From Crocodylus rhombifer (Eukaryota > Chordata > Crocodylia > Crocodylidae): a DNA stretch of 64,000 nucleotides. Positions 35,301 through 44,035 of the stretch are shown one piece after another. The stretch spans positions 38,384 to 102,383 of the forward strand of contig JAVSML010019015.1 in assembly GCA_038503035.1 (NCBI GenBank), in the 5' to 3' direction. A program made the position numbers and the translations under genes. Numbering within the stretch: the stretch's first letter is position 1; each line of letters starts with the position of its first letter. The notes beneath the pieces were generated by a model. It worked only from the letters and a program-made list of their open reading frames with translations, was not told the DNA's origin and did not search any database.

Positions 35301-36213
35301 AGGTGGCAACCGAAGAAATCTTACAACACAGGTAAGTGCTGGAGGAGCTTGTCCTGACACCAACAGAACAGTCCCAGAGAAACCTGGGACTAAAAACCTG
35401 CCAGCCCAGCACTAAACCCCCCTGTCCTATAACCTGGCAGGTTGGGATTTTCCTGCCTTTGTCTGTGGATTTGCTACCATGTTTTTCTTTTCCTCTGGGG
35501 CAGGTGCTCTCCCCAGTGCCAGACTGAGGAGCTGTGGGGCTGTTCCTGCTCAGCCTCATGGGCCTAGGACAGAGGCAGCTCCTGAGACCCAGAACAGACA
35601 TAGCCAGATCGGGGCTGCTGGTGGGTGTGAGTAACGGCCTTAGTCTGCTCCTGGGTTGAACTGTGCCCTTATGCTGAGATTCTCTCTCCCAGTGAAGGTG
35701 ACTCTGGATCGAGATACAGCTCATCCCTGCCTCATCCTGTCTGCAGATCGGAGAAGTGTGAAAAAGGGAAGGAACAGACAGAATGTGCCTGACAATCCTG
35801 AGAGATTTGACCCTGCATACTATGTGTTGGGTTCTGAGGGATTCACCTCGGGGAGACACTCCTGGAAAGTGAACATAGCAAAGGTGCATAGCTGGGCTGT
35901 GGGGGTTGCCAGAGAGTCTGTCGGGAGGAAGAGAAACATTATTCCTAGCCCTGGTAAGGGAATCTGGGCTGTGCGGTGCTGTCTGGGTCATCTTCGGGCT
36001 CTCACTTGCCCTCTTCCCACCCCTGTGGCCCTACAACGCATGCCCCAAAAGGTGCTGGTGTATCTAGACTGTGAAGAAGGAAGGGTGTCATTTCTTGATG
36101 CTGATACCGGGGATCAGCTCTTCACCTTTCCGCAAGCTTCATTTGGTGGGGAGAGAATCCGGCCCTGGTTCTCATTGTGGATGATTGGAGCTAAGATCAA
36201 CCTGCGCTGTTGA
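22905..36213 (+). CDS. TRIM-2: RING/B-box/coiled-coil/B30.2 E3 ligase-like gene
   Basis: Seven exons (22905-23324, 30226-30321, 31626-31856, 33309-33331, 33882-33997, 35272-35331, 35693-36213) join to 488 codons plus stop with consensus splice sites and phases identical to TRIM-1. RING: C16, C19, C32, H34, C37, C40, C54, C57. B-box: C96, H99, C107, D110, C115, C118, H124, H127, all present. Coiled coil about 141-255; basic linker about 250-315; PRY/SPRY 316-488. Expected role: homodimeric ubiquitin ligase recognising targets by the SPRY domain, class IV TRIM. Intron 1 is unusually long (6.9 kb) because of nested transposons. An upstream in-frame ATG at 22881 exists, but 22905 fits the paralogue alignment. 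Confidence 0.92.
23485..23557. repeat. Hairpin with 21-base arms
   Basis: TTTAGATGGTAGTAAGCATTA and its inverse complement (two mismatches) are separated by a 31-base loop. Probably the terminal or internal fold of a small MITE; no role is evident. Confidence 0.65.
24220..25581. mobile_element. MITE with GGGCATGTCTACATG ends, interrupted
   Basis: Left end GGGCATGTCTAC and, after removal of the inserted element 24232-25327 and one duplication copy, ATGTCGCC continues it. The right end GGCGGCATGTAGACACACCC is the inverse complement of the rejoined left end with few mismatches. Without the insert it is about 260 bases. It is rich in TATAGTG/CACTATAG-like inverted blocks. Confidence 0.7.
24232..25327. 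mobile_element. hAT-like foldback element, copy 3
   Basis: Ends TAGGGCTGTGCAAAGC and GCTTCGCACATGCCTA; perfect 8-bp duplication ATGTCTAC at 24224-24231 and 25328-25335. The interior is a GC-rich fold: a block at 24640-24715 is inverted at 24805-24890 and repeated in that second orientation at 24965-25085, each with an oligo-A or oligo-T run. AGATTCAG/GATTCGG motifs lie next to both ends. No coding potential. Confidence 0.86.
25630..26070 (-). mobile_element. Ty3/Gypsy gag relic
   Basis: Minus-strand translation in shifting frames gives LEQLLKSLDEYCDPKKKNET, ERYCF, LIRDRIICEISNPKLRKRFL and GDPDLTVEKC, in the order found in Gypsy capsid regions. Frameshifts and a stop break it. No LTR was found next to it. 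Confidence 0.65.
27938..28412. mobile_element. MITE with GGGTGTGTCTACATG ends
   Basis: The start GGGTGTGTCTACATGTGC is inverted at the end (CATGTAGACAAACCC). CAGAG occurs at both borders and may be a target duplication. Middle part CAGCCCCAGCTGACACAGGG and GGCTCAATGTGCTGC resembles 43800-43925. Confidence 0.6.
28540..29020 (+). mobile_element. Possible solo LTR
   Basis: A TATA-like CCTATAAAAAACC at about 28647 is followed by a run of CCTGGCT/CTGACC/GGACTC-type short phrases like those in some Gypsy LTRs; 59700-60000 has a similar make-up with CCTATAAATTT. Ends and target duplication were not found. Confidence 0.35.
29344..29760. mobile_element. hAT-like TIR element, GTGTCAAA type
   Basis: The left end AGGATGTCAAAGATATG and the right end GTTTGACACCCC form an inverted pair of the GGGGTGTCAAAC type seen at many hAT-derived elements. 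GCAGTA is present near both borders. The interior is not coding. A better preserved relative is at 48928. Confidence 0.5.
30226..30321 (+). CDS. TRIM-2 exon 2: start of coiled coil
   Basis: 96 bases, acceptor CCTTTCCTCAG, donor CAG|GTCAGT. Codes EQIQTQLKSLKEQRKKLENW and onward to NYKNYQ. Here the canonical acceptor is present, in contrast with TRIM-1. Confidence 0.92.
30322..31625 (+). other. TRIM-2 intron 2, C-rich and long open
   Basis: Roughly 30340-31000 is a CCC/CAC/TCC-rich low-complexity stretch that happens to stay open in the exon-2 frame for about 300 codons (Pro/Ser/His-rich). The exon 2 donor is strong and the paralogue has an ordinary intron here, so I read it as non-coding. Confidence 0.6.
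31242..31400. repeat. Old dispersed repeat, GGTCAGACCA type
   Basis: TATACTGAGTCAGACCAGTT, then GTCCATCTAACCCAGTATTC, matches a phrase I know from abundant reptile repeats (…TGGGTCAGACCAATGGTCC…). Ends are not resolved and the class is uncertain. Confidence 0.4.
31626..31856 (+). CDS. TRIM-2 exon 3: coiled coil
   Basis: 231 bases as in TRIM-1, acceptor TGTGTCAG, donor CAG|GTGAGG. Codes EILAEYNKLYQYLQEKERLL and SEEISSLNSLINDLEEKCQQ with clear heptads. Confidence 0.93.
31986..33057. mobile_element. hAT-like foldback element, copy 4
   Basis: Starts TAGGCCTGTGC and ends GCAGCCCTA. The two arms (about 31986-32480 and 32560-33057) are inverse complements: the CTTTGTTGTTTTTTGTCTGG block at 32160 returns inverted at 32870-32895, and the GCCAAGTTT..AAGAAGAT monomer at 32230 returns inverted near 32640 and 32810. 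Flanking 8-mers CTACTTGA and CTGCTTCG agree at only five sites, so the duplication is decayed or absent. Lies in TRIM-2 intron 3. Confidence 0.8.
32699..32711. repeat. Poly-C run
   Basis: A run of about a dozen C followed by CACC repeats, inside foldback copy 4. Prone to length error. Confidence 0.8.
33309..33331 (+). CDS. TRIM-2 exon 4 (23-base micro-exon)
   Basis: Codes GIKSMLSR with a split last codon; acceptor CCCTTCTAG and donor AG|GTATGTG are the same as in TRIM-1. Confidence 0.9.
33882..33997 (+). CDS. TRIM-2 exon 5: basic linker
   Basis: 116 bases. Codes RCERKPFMMPKGIFSRPDKK and LRKFTGQKVALREVLGQFQ; much more basic than the TRIM-1 counterpart (which keeps the usual SSELGRRLWDFSQK form). 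Confidence 0.88.
33998..35271 (+). other. TRIM-2 intron 5
   Basis: No exon seen. Around 34970-35140 a GCCAACCCT…AGAGTTGGCAACCCTAGG pair hints at a small decayed element on the minus strand. Confidence 0.4.
35272..35331 (+). CDS. TRIM-2 exon 6: basic linker
   Basis: 60 bases, acceptor CCCTTACAG, donor CAG|GTAAGT. Codes DNLPSSQKKPRWQPKKSYNT, with a KKPRWQPKK cluster that resembles a nuclear localisation signal; no such cluster is in TRIM-1. Confidence 0.87.
35693..36213 (+). CDS. TRIM-2 exon 7: PRY/SPRY (B30.2)
   Basis: Starts VKVTLDRDTAHPCLILSAD, then RFDPAYYVLGSEGFTSGRHS, WAVGVARESVGRKR, GIWAVRCCLGHLRALT and SFLDADTGDQLFTFPQASF; stop after INLRC. Full domain. Confidence 0.93.
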
Positions 36214-36789
36214 GTAAGACCTCCAAAGTCTAGCCTTTGGGATGCCCCCAGCTTTAAAGCTGGCATCCCCCTCTAAGCCAGAGCAGTTCAGGGCTGGGGC
36301 TTTCTGAAAACTACCTATTGGCTTACTTTGAACTGAGAGGCTCCTGCTGGGGTAATGTGGGAGGGAGGCAATTTAGGCTATCCAAGGGCTACCTGTGGGA
36401 AGCTGCTGGGATGTTTATGTTTGCAAACGTGGAAAAAATCCCCAGCGCTTTACTTTCAGCTCAGCGCACCCCCGCAGCAAAGAGAGCGCATGCCCAGAAG
36501 AGACATTGCATTAGTTTGATCTGGCTTACGCAACACCTGTATAAATCAGGCGCTTTAGCAAGGCTTTTTGATGCTTTTATCTAATAGCTGATTGAATCAA
36601 CTTTAGCCAAAGCACCATGTATAGCAAAGGGCCATGGGAAAGGGAACTGCCCGGAACTGGAAGGCTCCAAGATCGCACAGAGTTGTACTTGGGTATAGGG
36701 ACCTCCCTTCCTTAGGATATTCTGAAAACACCAGCTCCACTGCACTGCACTGGCCCTTGGTCTCTTATGTCAGAAGATGACTCAATAAA
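36214..36789 (+). other. TRIM-2 3' untranslated region and poly-A signal
   Basis: AATAAA at 36784-36789 in the position homologous to that of TRIM-1 (19575). A segment at about 36430-36635 (GCGCTTTAC… GGCGCTTTAGC) has no counterpart in TRIM-1 and may be a small insertion. Confidence 0.6.
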
Positions 36790-36904
36790 CATAAAGTGTG
36801 GGGAACTTTTTTTTTTGTTTTGCTTTGTTCTTTTAGTGGCATTGGATCTTTTGTCTTATTTCTCCTTTGTTTCTCCTTTCATAACATCTGCTATGGGTTC
36901 CTTT

Positions 36905-37130
36905 CCATTACTCGACTTCACATGGCAAGATGTCCCATGTGGGCTGGACACCACTTCTCCCACAGCTACAGCTGTGACTGTGGCACTGCACTCAGCATGC
37001 TGGATCTGGGGAAGGCTCTGCACACACAGCTGTGTTGTACTGAGAAAAGAGGAAGAGACCTTGGTGTGGTTAAGTCTTTCTTTTACAAATCAAAAGAAGC
37101 GGTGAAGCTTTTCCAGAGCCAACCCCTCCC
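36905..37130 (+). pseudogene. Stray copy of TRIM intron-1 sequence
   Basis: CTCCCACAGCTACAGCTGTG, CACACAGCTGTG.TGTA and TTAAGTCTTTCTTTTACAAA align with the blocks after the RING exons at 44865-45020 and 47635-47750. It lies just past the TRIM-2 poly-A signal with no exon before it, so it marks a lost or recombined TRIM unit. Confidence 0.4.
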
Positions 37131-37559
37131 TCCTTCCTCCAGAGCAGGCAGACAGCAGAGATATTAAGGGCATTCAGAGCAGGACACATGCCTATTTCTC
37201 TACCAGCAGGAGCCTGACCTTACACAGCCCTGATAAGTCAGTGTTTTCACTAAGAGGGTGCGTTATAATTGCTGTGACCCTGTCCCCATTCACAGAAAGC
37301 TCCCTCAGAGCTCTTGCCTCTGGGCCTATATGTTGTGAGTTCAGCAACAACACTCTGGACACTCCTAGGTTGAACTAACCATTATTTATTATTATAACTC
37401 TCTGGAATCATATCCATGGTGGATCTTAACAATTGTCCTCTGTATATGTATGCAGAATTTATTCTTGCTCTGCCTCAGTCTTGACCCAGTCCAGTCCTGT
37501 GGAGGGAGAGGACCCAACAATGCCTCTGGTTCCTCATGGCAGAGAAAAATGGAGTCCCC

Positions 37560-37703
37560 AGTGCTGCAAAACTGTCACAAGCAAACTGAACCTTGCAGTG
37601 CTGAACATGAGGGCTTTGGCCTTCAAAGGACAGTACGAGGAAAACACAATAAGACACAACAGAGGAGGTGCCAGGTAGTAGTAGTGGGGGACTCCCTCCT
37701 GCA
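37560..37703 (+). mobile_element. CR1-type ORF1 relic fused to a B-box remnant
   Basis: The stretch codes LAVLNMRALAF… and then VVVVGDSLLQ, matching the GDS block of the esterase relic at 1926 (MVGNSLLRG). It runs without a break into EALKLLW-like B-box sequence of the TRIM relic at 37704. Confidence 0.4.
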
Positions 37704-37866
37704 GGCTCTGAAACTCCTGTGGTCTGAGGATGGAACAACTGTCTACCTGGTGTGTGACAGACCCTCAGTGCACCCAGCTGCAGCAAGGCTGCCCAGGAAT
37801 ACGAGGTAGGAAACCATAGTCCAGCTGAACAGCTTTTAGTTTACTTATGGGTTGATTCCTTCCTGG

Positions 37867-38395
37867 TGTAACAGGCCCCTGCAGTGTCAGACGCAAACAC
37901 AACAGCCAGTGAGGGATTTACTTTATAGCAAGTGTATTAGGGGTTTGGGTCACAGGCCAGGAGAGCAACGGGAAAGGACAGATTCAGGTAAAAAGGCATT
38001 CACAGTATAACAACATACATTTAAAGGATGAGCAAACAGGTAGTGGTCAGCACCACAGGGGTACATGCATACATTCAGCACACAGAGTCCCGTGCCCACC
38101 TCTGGGGATGTTCCCAGGAACCAGCCTTTAGTCCAGAGTCGCTCTGCACAGGTCTGTAGGTCGGCGCAGAAATTTCTCTGCCCTTCAGTCCAGCTCACAG
38201 CAGCACCGCAATCGCCCACAGGACTCCTGGCAGTAGCCAGCCCAAGCTCCCAGATCCCCCCACCTCTTCCTGCTCCCCCAAGATCTTCTATCTGCAGGGT
38301 TTCTTGTCCCTTCCACTTCCTGCTTCCAGGTGCTCTGGGATTTGTAGTCCATGATCAGTCAGCTAGTCTCCACAAGGTTGCTCCCCTTCTGTCAC
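37867..38395 (-). mobile_element. Possible solo LTR, minus strand
   Basis: Read on the minus strand it starts TGTGACAGAAGGGGAGC and ends GGGGCCTGTTACA (TG…CA), much like the ends of the solo LTR at 14413. No target duplication was found, and a second CCCCTTCTGTTAC at 38470 makes the right border uncertain. TRIM-1 intron 1 has nothing equivalent here. Confidence 0.42.
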
Positions 38396-38969
38396 ACACT
38401 CATTTCACATTTTCAGTGCACACAACACATTACATTACATTGGGTTTCCTGACACCTTCCATCTCTCTCCCCTTCTGTTACTGATGTGACCAGACCTGGG
38501 AGGCCCCTACTACATGGAAAAGGCTAGAAAAAGAAATTTGGGGTAATTGTGGTTAAACATGTTGATCCTCAAGTATGGTCTATGGGACCAAGGCAGGTTT
38601 GAGTGGCCTATGGTTATAGCAAAGCTTTAATTAAACTCTTAACCAGAAAATAGAGGAAGTACTTACCTCACCAAGAAATACCATAATGGTCCTAAGTCTG
38701 CTACAGAGCTGGACAAAAATAGTTAAATCATTAGAGCCTGAACAATGGTTACAGATCATGGTTAAAAATGTGAAAAGTCCCAAATGATAAAAATGATTCT
38801 AAACCTGATAAGCTGCAAAAAGTTACAGTGCCAGAAAGAGAAAAATACTTTAATCTCTAAGTTTACTCTGTTCTAACATCTAAAAATCACAAACAGGTGG
38901 CCAGGATGATAGGGAAAAACTCTTAACCAAATTTTCAGAGACTAAATCCAGGGATTTTCCAACACCTAG

Positions 38970-39130
38970 AGAGCAACAGAAAAAAGTAGGGCTGGAAGGA
39001 ACCTCAGAAGGTCATCTATTTCAGCCCCCTGCTCAAGCCAGGTAAAAACCATCCCATACAAGTACTTGTTAAACTCATTCTTAAAGCTCCATAAACAACC
39101 TTGTAATAGTGAAAGTCAATCTCCTGATTT
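38970..39130 (-). mobile_element. CR1 3' end relic (paralogue of 12085)
   Basis: AGGGCTGGAAGGAACCTCAG, TTCAGCCCCCTGCTCAAGCC and CATCCCATACAAGTACTTG match 12085-12230 in order and in surrounding intron context. Confidence 0.6.
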
Positions 39131-39275
39131 TATCATGTTGTAGTCAGACTAGTTCTAAGCAGTTTTGTCTCATTTCCATATTACTGTACAGATGCAGCAT
39201 CTCTCATCTTTACTCTAGCTCAACTGTTCTCCTGCCTGTTACCACTTCCTTTGCTTGAAATCAGTTAACTATCTT

Positions 39276-40169
39276 AGGGTCTTGTTACACATTAATTTTA
39301 AGTGGCTCCTGTAGCTCTTTAACCTGGGGATTGTCTACACATTAACACCTGAAACTAGTTTTAAGCACAGGCAGCTTAAAGTTATTCCACTCCAGCTTAG
39401 GTTTATCTCTGATCCATGCTCATGTTCCATTAATGCATGTCCACTACCCACACACAAGCTACCTAAATTGCAGACCTCCATAATGCCAGGATGCACTGCC
39501 CCCCCCCACCCACACACCTTCCTGTGCTGTGGGGATAAGCTCTCCACCCCCTGACCTCTATGACTCAGAGGGTAGTTCTGGCACCGAGCCAACTCCCCCT
39601 CCTGCCCCTGCAACCCCGTGCAAAGAGCCTGAACAGCCTATGCCAGCTAGCCAAGTTGAAGGCAAAGATGGGTACAAGACTGGAGTCTGGGGCTGGGTGG
39701 GGAAGCAAGGTAGGGGACTGAATCAGGTCCCCATTATCTGGCGCTTCCTGGGGCAGGGACAATGGCTCCTCCAAAAGCACCTTCCCTCAGCTGGGGACTG
39801 GCTGGGAGTCGAACCAGAAGCAGGACAGCTCCTGGCCAGCCCCTGGCTGCATGGGGAAGCCCAACTGGGCACAAGGCTTGTTCCATGTGCACAGGGCTGG
39901 GAGAGCTCTGCAGCAGCAGCTGTCTCCCAACCCTGTGCCCATCAGGACCAGGTCTCATGGTCTCCACTAGTCCCTGGGCTAGCATCCTGGGAGCTAACTA
40001 CTGCAGGGGACCAGAGCAGGGTAGGAGCAGCCCTGTATTGTATTGCTTTCATTGGGAGCAGATTTGCTCCCAGGGAAGGCTTATAGTGAAGTGGGCCTTT
40101 ATGGCTTAATTGCACATGTAGGTGCACCCACACTTGAGTAGCTCAAAGTACAATGTGTAACAAGGCCCT
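39276..40169. mobile_element. 894-base TIR element
   Basis: Left AGGGTCTTGTTACACATTAA and right end, inverted, AGGGCCTTGTTACACATTGT. The TRIM-1 intron at about 12600-12625 (GTTAACTAGCTTGGCCTCGT) is the empty site. A second inner GGGGATTGTCTACACATTAA lies at 39327. The middle (39540-40080) is CAG/CTGG-rich and not coding. Target duplication is short or blurred. Confidence 0.72.
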
Positions 40170-40613
40170 CAGCCTCACTTATCCTCATCTGCTCCTATGC
40201 AACATTACAATGTTTACTGAAATCTACAAAGGTAGGAGGCAGTGGAGAGCTTTTAAAGTATTTGTCTGACTCCTTTCAAAAATCAATTTGCACTAAGAAA
40301 TAAAGGAATCGTTGGCAGAACTGAAATAACTAAATGATGAATAGAGCTTCAATCACAAGGACAGTAGACTAGGAACAGGCCAAAGGAATTGCCAGTGTCC
40401 TGAACTCCAGCAATTGTCAAACTCACTTCCAAGCTGTCTCTAATGCCAGGAGTTGACTTGGGTCTCCAAGGAGCTCCAGAGTCTTGGCATTTAGGTGGAA
40501 TAAAAAATTCCTCTCACTTCCACCCCCCAAACCCGAATCACAAAAAACACCCCAGGCACCTCACTACTCTGACTCCTCAAGGCAAAATAGCTCAACTTTT
40601 TCTGTTTCTTTAG

Positions 40614-40702
40614 GACAATCTTCAGGCCTGTTTGAAGACTCTGAGGGAAGAAAGAAACAAGTTGCTACAAGTGAAATTGAGTAGAGAACCCAGGAATATC
40701 TG
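40614..40702 (+). pseudogene. Third unit, exon 2 remnant
   Basis: Codes DNLQACLKTLREERNKLLQV in the family frame, then a 7-base deletion shifts it before the donor CTG|GTAGGT. It keeps the TTTAG acceptor that TRIM-1 has lost. Confidence 0.8.
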
Positions 40703-40785
40703 GTAGGTGCCCATTTATTTCAGCCTGGAGAGAGAGCCAGAGGGAGTCTGCTCACAGGTAAATTCCCTGGGGCCATAGTAGCTGC

Positions 40786-42468
40786 GGGTGTCTACACAAG
40801 ACCCTTCAAGTGCAGTAGACTAATCCTACTGCACATTAGTGCAGCAAGCAAAACTTGTGCTAATGCACTAATGCACAGTAGATTTAGTCTACTGAGCATT
40901 AACATTACTAAAAGACCATTTCCACTAATGCACAGTAGCACTGATTATGGCACATTATGTTAGTACCTGTCGTTACAGGTACTAAACTTAATGCACCATA
41001 ATTATGAATTATGAATGTGTTGACTACAAAGGACCAACTCACAGGATTACTATATATTCTAGTTTATTAGATGGGATGTGAAATTTTAATAGAATTATAA
41101 ATGCATATTCTGGGAGGTTATAATGGGTACTGGTCACCTTAACACATATACACACATGCACTCACTTATTCAAACCCATGACATTTAAACCCATGTAGTA
41201 TAGTGTATATAGTAGCTGCTGTAGTAATTGTTGGGGTGCTGGTGTTAGTATATTTACCTATCTGAGGCCCTGCAGATTTGCTGTCAATGTCCAGCTTCCT
41301 CCTGGGTGGTGTCTTCTGCAAAAAGGGGTCACCTGCTTGTCTTTCTGTCTCGGTAGGTCTGGTGCTGGATGAGGGGGCACCATGGAGGGGCACGCTTCAT
41401 TGACTTATGTCCCTTCTCTGGCAGACTTGTGTGATCTCCCAGCATCATCTTGGCTGCCCAATTTGGAGGTTGCTGTCCCATGTGGGTCTTGAGTAGTGCA
41501 TGAAAGCTGTTAGTCACAGGGGTCTCTGCCTGCCGGTAGGTGCAATTTCGGGAGTCAGTTTATGGTTTTGATTAATTTAACAATGGTATTGTTAAGGGTT
41601 GCAGGAGCAGTCTGTTGGGGGACGTCTAGTCCCAGGAACCTATTTCCAGAGTTGATTAACTCAAACTGGATACCTTGTTGCACAAACAATGAAGTTCAAG
41701 GAAATGGCATTGATACCTTCCTCCAGTCAGTCTGAGGATGGAGCTGTTAATTGCCACTGTTAACTTGTAACCCAGCTGGCTCTGCTTGCTACTCCATTAC
41801 TCACTCCCTCAGATTTGCTCCCATTCATTCAAGATACCAGCCCCTATGCAGCAATGCAGTTTCAGTGACTATAATTCCAATGCATTCTTACGATAATAGT
41901 TCTAGTAATACAAGGCATGACTTACTCTAAAGAATACATTCATTAAAAGTTAAAAGGTATAAAACATAAAATACAGAATACTAGTTCAAAGGCGAAACAG
42001 ATGGAATATTAAAATGTACTGTGAGGTAGTGAGGATCAAAGGTCACTGGGAACAATAAGTGAGTTAGGTTAGATGCAGTAGACTGATTTAGCATAAATTT
42101 TAGACAGATATGGGTAGTTTGCTTTGGGAAATAGGTTTTAATCAAAGGGGGAATATATTCACCAGGATATATTTGCAGTCGTGCTTTTAATGTACCTTGG
42201 CTTTTCTTGTCTTTTACAGGCTTTGCTTTGACGTGGATATTTTAGCTATTTTGCTTTCTTTAGTGACACATAGCTCAACTGATATGTAGATGTGGTTTTT
42301 AAGTTTCGCTACAAAAAGCCGTTTGAGCTTTCTGGCTTGCTCTGAGCCTTGCCACACCCACGCAATGAGTGTGCTAGGTCTCTGCCAATACTCAAAAGGA
42401 AAAAGAAATGCACAAAGTGGGGGGTGTAGGCAAGAAGGGGCTTCTTATTATAAATGTGTAGACACACC
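40786..42468. mobile_element. MITE ends with a large unrecognised insert
   Basis: GGGTGTCTACACAAGAC at the left and GTGTAGACACACC at the right are inverted ends of the TCTACA type; the TRIM-1 intron joins directly across this point (CCTTGCGGG|TCTTTGTTTC near 13440). Within 41040-42440 I see no known domain; its AT-rich end (41930-42080) and GTCCCAGGAACC-type phrases could be LTR-derived. Repeated TGCACATTAGTGCAG-like motifs lie in 40800-40990. Confidence 0.45.
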
Positions 42469-42719
42469 ATGTAGGCTCTTGTCTCTTTCTACCTGTCCAG
42501 TGCTGGATCCCAAAGTCTGTGGGTGCACCTGTGCACAAACACAGGGCCTGAAAAAGCTTCTTCCCCCCAAGAAAATTCCTCCAACAGAAGGAATCTGAGC
42601 TTTCATCAATCACTGAATTAATTTGTAGCCCTGGGAATCTGGAAAAGGATCTTCCCCGTCCTGACTTATGCAGTTCAGAGCCACCTGCCTGAGCCCAGCA
42701 GAGTGCCAGTGTAACCCAC

Positions 42720-42836
42720 GTGCAAGAAGGGGAAGTTCCAGCAGCTGACAGAGATGGCTCCTGAGCTGGGAAGGAGACTCTGGGATTTCTCTCAGAAAAC
42801 CCTTGTTGTCCAGGAGATTCTAAGGAAATTCACAAG
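42720..42836 (+). pseudogene. Third unit, exon 5 remnant
   Basis: Codes CKKGKFQQLTEMAPELGRRL and WDFSQKTLVVQEILRKFT, very close to TRIM-1 exon 5, with both splice sites mutated. The following 480 bases align with TRIM-1 intron 5 up to about 43320. Confidence 0.82.
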
Positions 42837-43344
42837 TAGTGGGAAAGGATATGGGAGGGGACGTGAGGACAGGTCTCTTTGGCCACAGAAGGAGATGGAT
42901 CTGGCCAGGTGACTGATAACTAGATTAATTATAAAACAGTGTCAACAAAATGAGCCGATACAGCAGGGCCCAGGCATCAGGGCATCTCAGATTCATTTAC
43001 CATGTGGCTTCAAAAAGTTATTAAGACCCAAATTTAGCCAGAAAATCCTTATGGTGTCTCCCCAAGCAGAGTCCAACAGGGGCATGCTCTAGAACTGTTT
43101 GTCATTGACAGCAACTGATGGGCAAAGTTGGTGGGAACTGCAAAAATCCAGCCCCTCTGAGAGCCAGGACCCAAGGTTCGGCAACCAAAATGGAGGCCCT
43201 GAATCCATCTGAATGAAAATCTGAAATGTGGGCTGCAGGGTGCTGTTGGGAAGGTACAAACATTGTGTCATATCTTAGAAAATCCCTCCAACACAGGGGC
43301 CTCTTCTCCCACCTGCCAACAACTGGAGGGCAAGATCTTTAATG

Positions 43345-43665
43345 AGGAACCTCCAGGTTTTAGTCCCACCAGGAGTGTTGGCATGCCCCAGTCAAAATCT
43401 CCAGCCTTGGCTGTACCTAACACATAGTGCTTACAAGGAAAGTTAAAAAAAAATCCCAGACACCTCCAGCAGCAGGAATAGAAAAAACAACCTTCCTGGC
43501 CCCATTTGGCAATCAGCAAAGCTCAGAAGCACGGGGAAAAACAAACACCTCCATTCTGTTCTGCAACTTGTGGATAACAAGAACTCCATACAGCACCCTC
43601 TTCCTGGATGGCCAGAACTTCCCTTTTAGTATCCCTTCCATAAACGTATCGCAGCTCCTTTAATT
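43345..43665. repeat. Duplicated 5' flank block (copy b)
   Basis: Paralogue of 22035-22375. It follows intron-5-like sequence (to about 43320) without any exon 6 or SPRY, so the third unit is joined here to the upstream flank of the next unit. Confidence 0.6.
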
Positions 43666-43719
43666 TTTTTTTTTGGGGGGGGGGGATGGGGTTTGTAATG
43701 TTTTTCCCCATACAGCGCA

Positions 43720-44035
43720 TATGTAGATGCTAATGGAGCAGGCTGGGGCACAAGGGTGCTACAGTGCTGAGCTGACTGCTGGCTAGCCTCATACTAGAGC
43801 ACTCTCATGGCCCAGCCAGCCCTTCTGCAGCATGTTGAGCTGGGTAGGAGCAGCCCCAGGCTGTCAGGCTGACTCCTTGGGCCCCCCGTCAGCCAGGGCT
43901 GTTCCAACCTGGCTCAATGTGCTGTGGACCTGGGCACACATGAAGATGCATCACTTGGGAGCAATAAACTCTGGCATGATATATGCCAGAGTTTATTTCT
44001 TCTCCTTACTTGCACATCTAGATGTGCCCTGTGTA
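43720..44035. mobile_element. MITE-like element
   Basis: Ends GCATATGTAGATGCTAATG and GCACATCTAGATGTGCCCTG are roughly inverted; the interior GAGCAGCCCCAGGCTGTCAG and GGCTCAATGTGCTGTGG match 27938-28412. It contains a hairpin, AATAAACTCTGGCATGATAT and its inverse (about 43961-43997). Confidence 0.45.

Larger units (their letters stand above)
37704..42836 (+). pseudogene. Third TRIM unit, broken
   Basis: Remnants in order: B-box end 37704-37806 (GCTCTGAAACTCCTGTGG…, ALKLLWSEDGTTVYLVCD), no RING; exon 2 at 40614-40702 with an intact acceptor (TTTAG) but a 7-base deletion; exon 5 at 42720-42836 with acceptor AG changed to AC (CCCAC) and the donor lost (ACAAG|TAGTGG). Exons 3, 4, 6 and the SPRY exon are absent. 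Intron sequence between them aligns with TRIM-1. Large insertions: an LTR-like piece, an 894-base TIR element (39276) and a 1.7-kb nested insertion (40786). Confidence 0.78.

Noticed and set aside
37260..37560. Possible exon upstream of the third TRIM unit
   Set aside because: No RING or other domain and no acceptor/donor pair that agrees with the family pattern.
38065..38484. 139-codon open frame
   Set aside because: It lies in an LTR-like stretch with no recognisable domain.
40484..40684. 66-codon open frame starting MAFRWNKKF
   Set aside because: It reads the exon 2 remnant in the wrong frame; the family frame is DNLQACLKTL.
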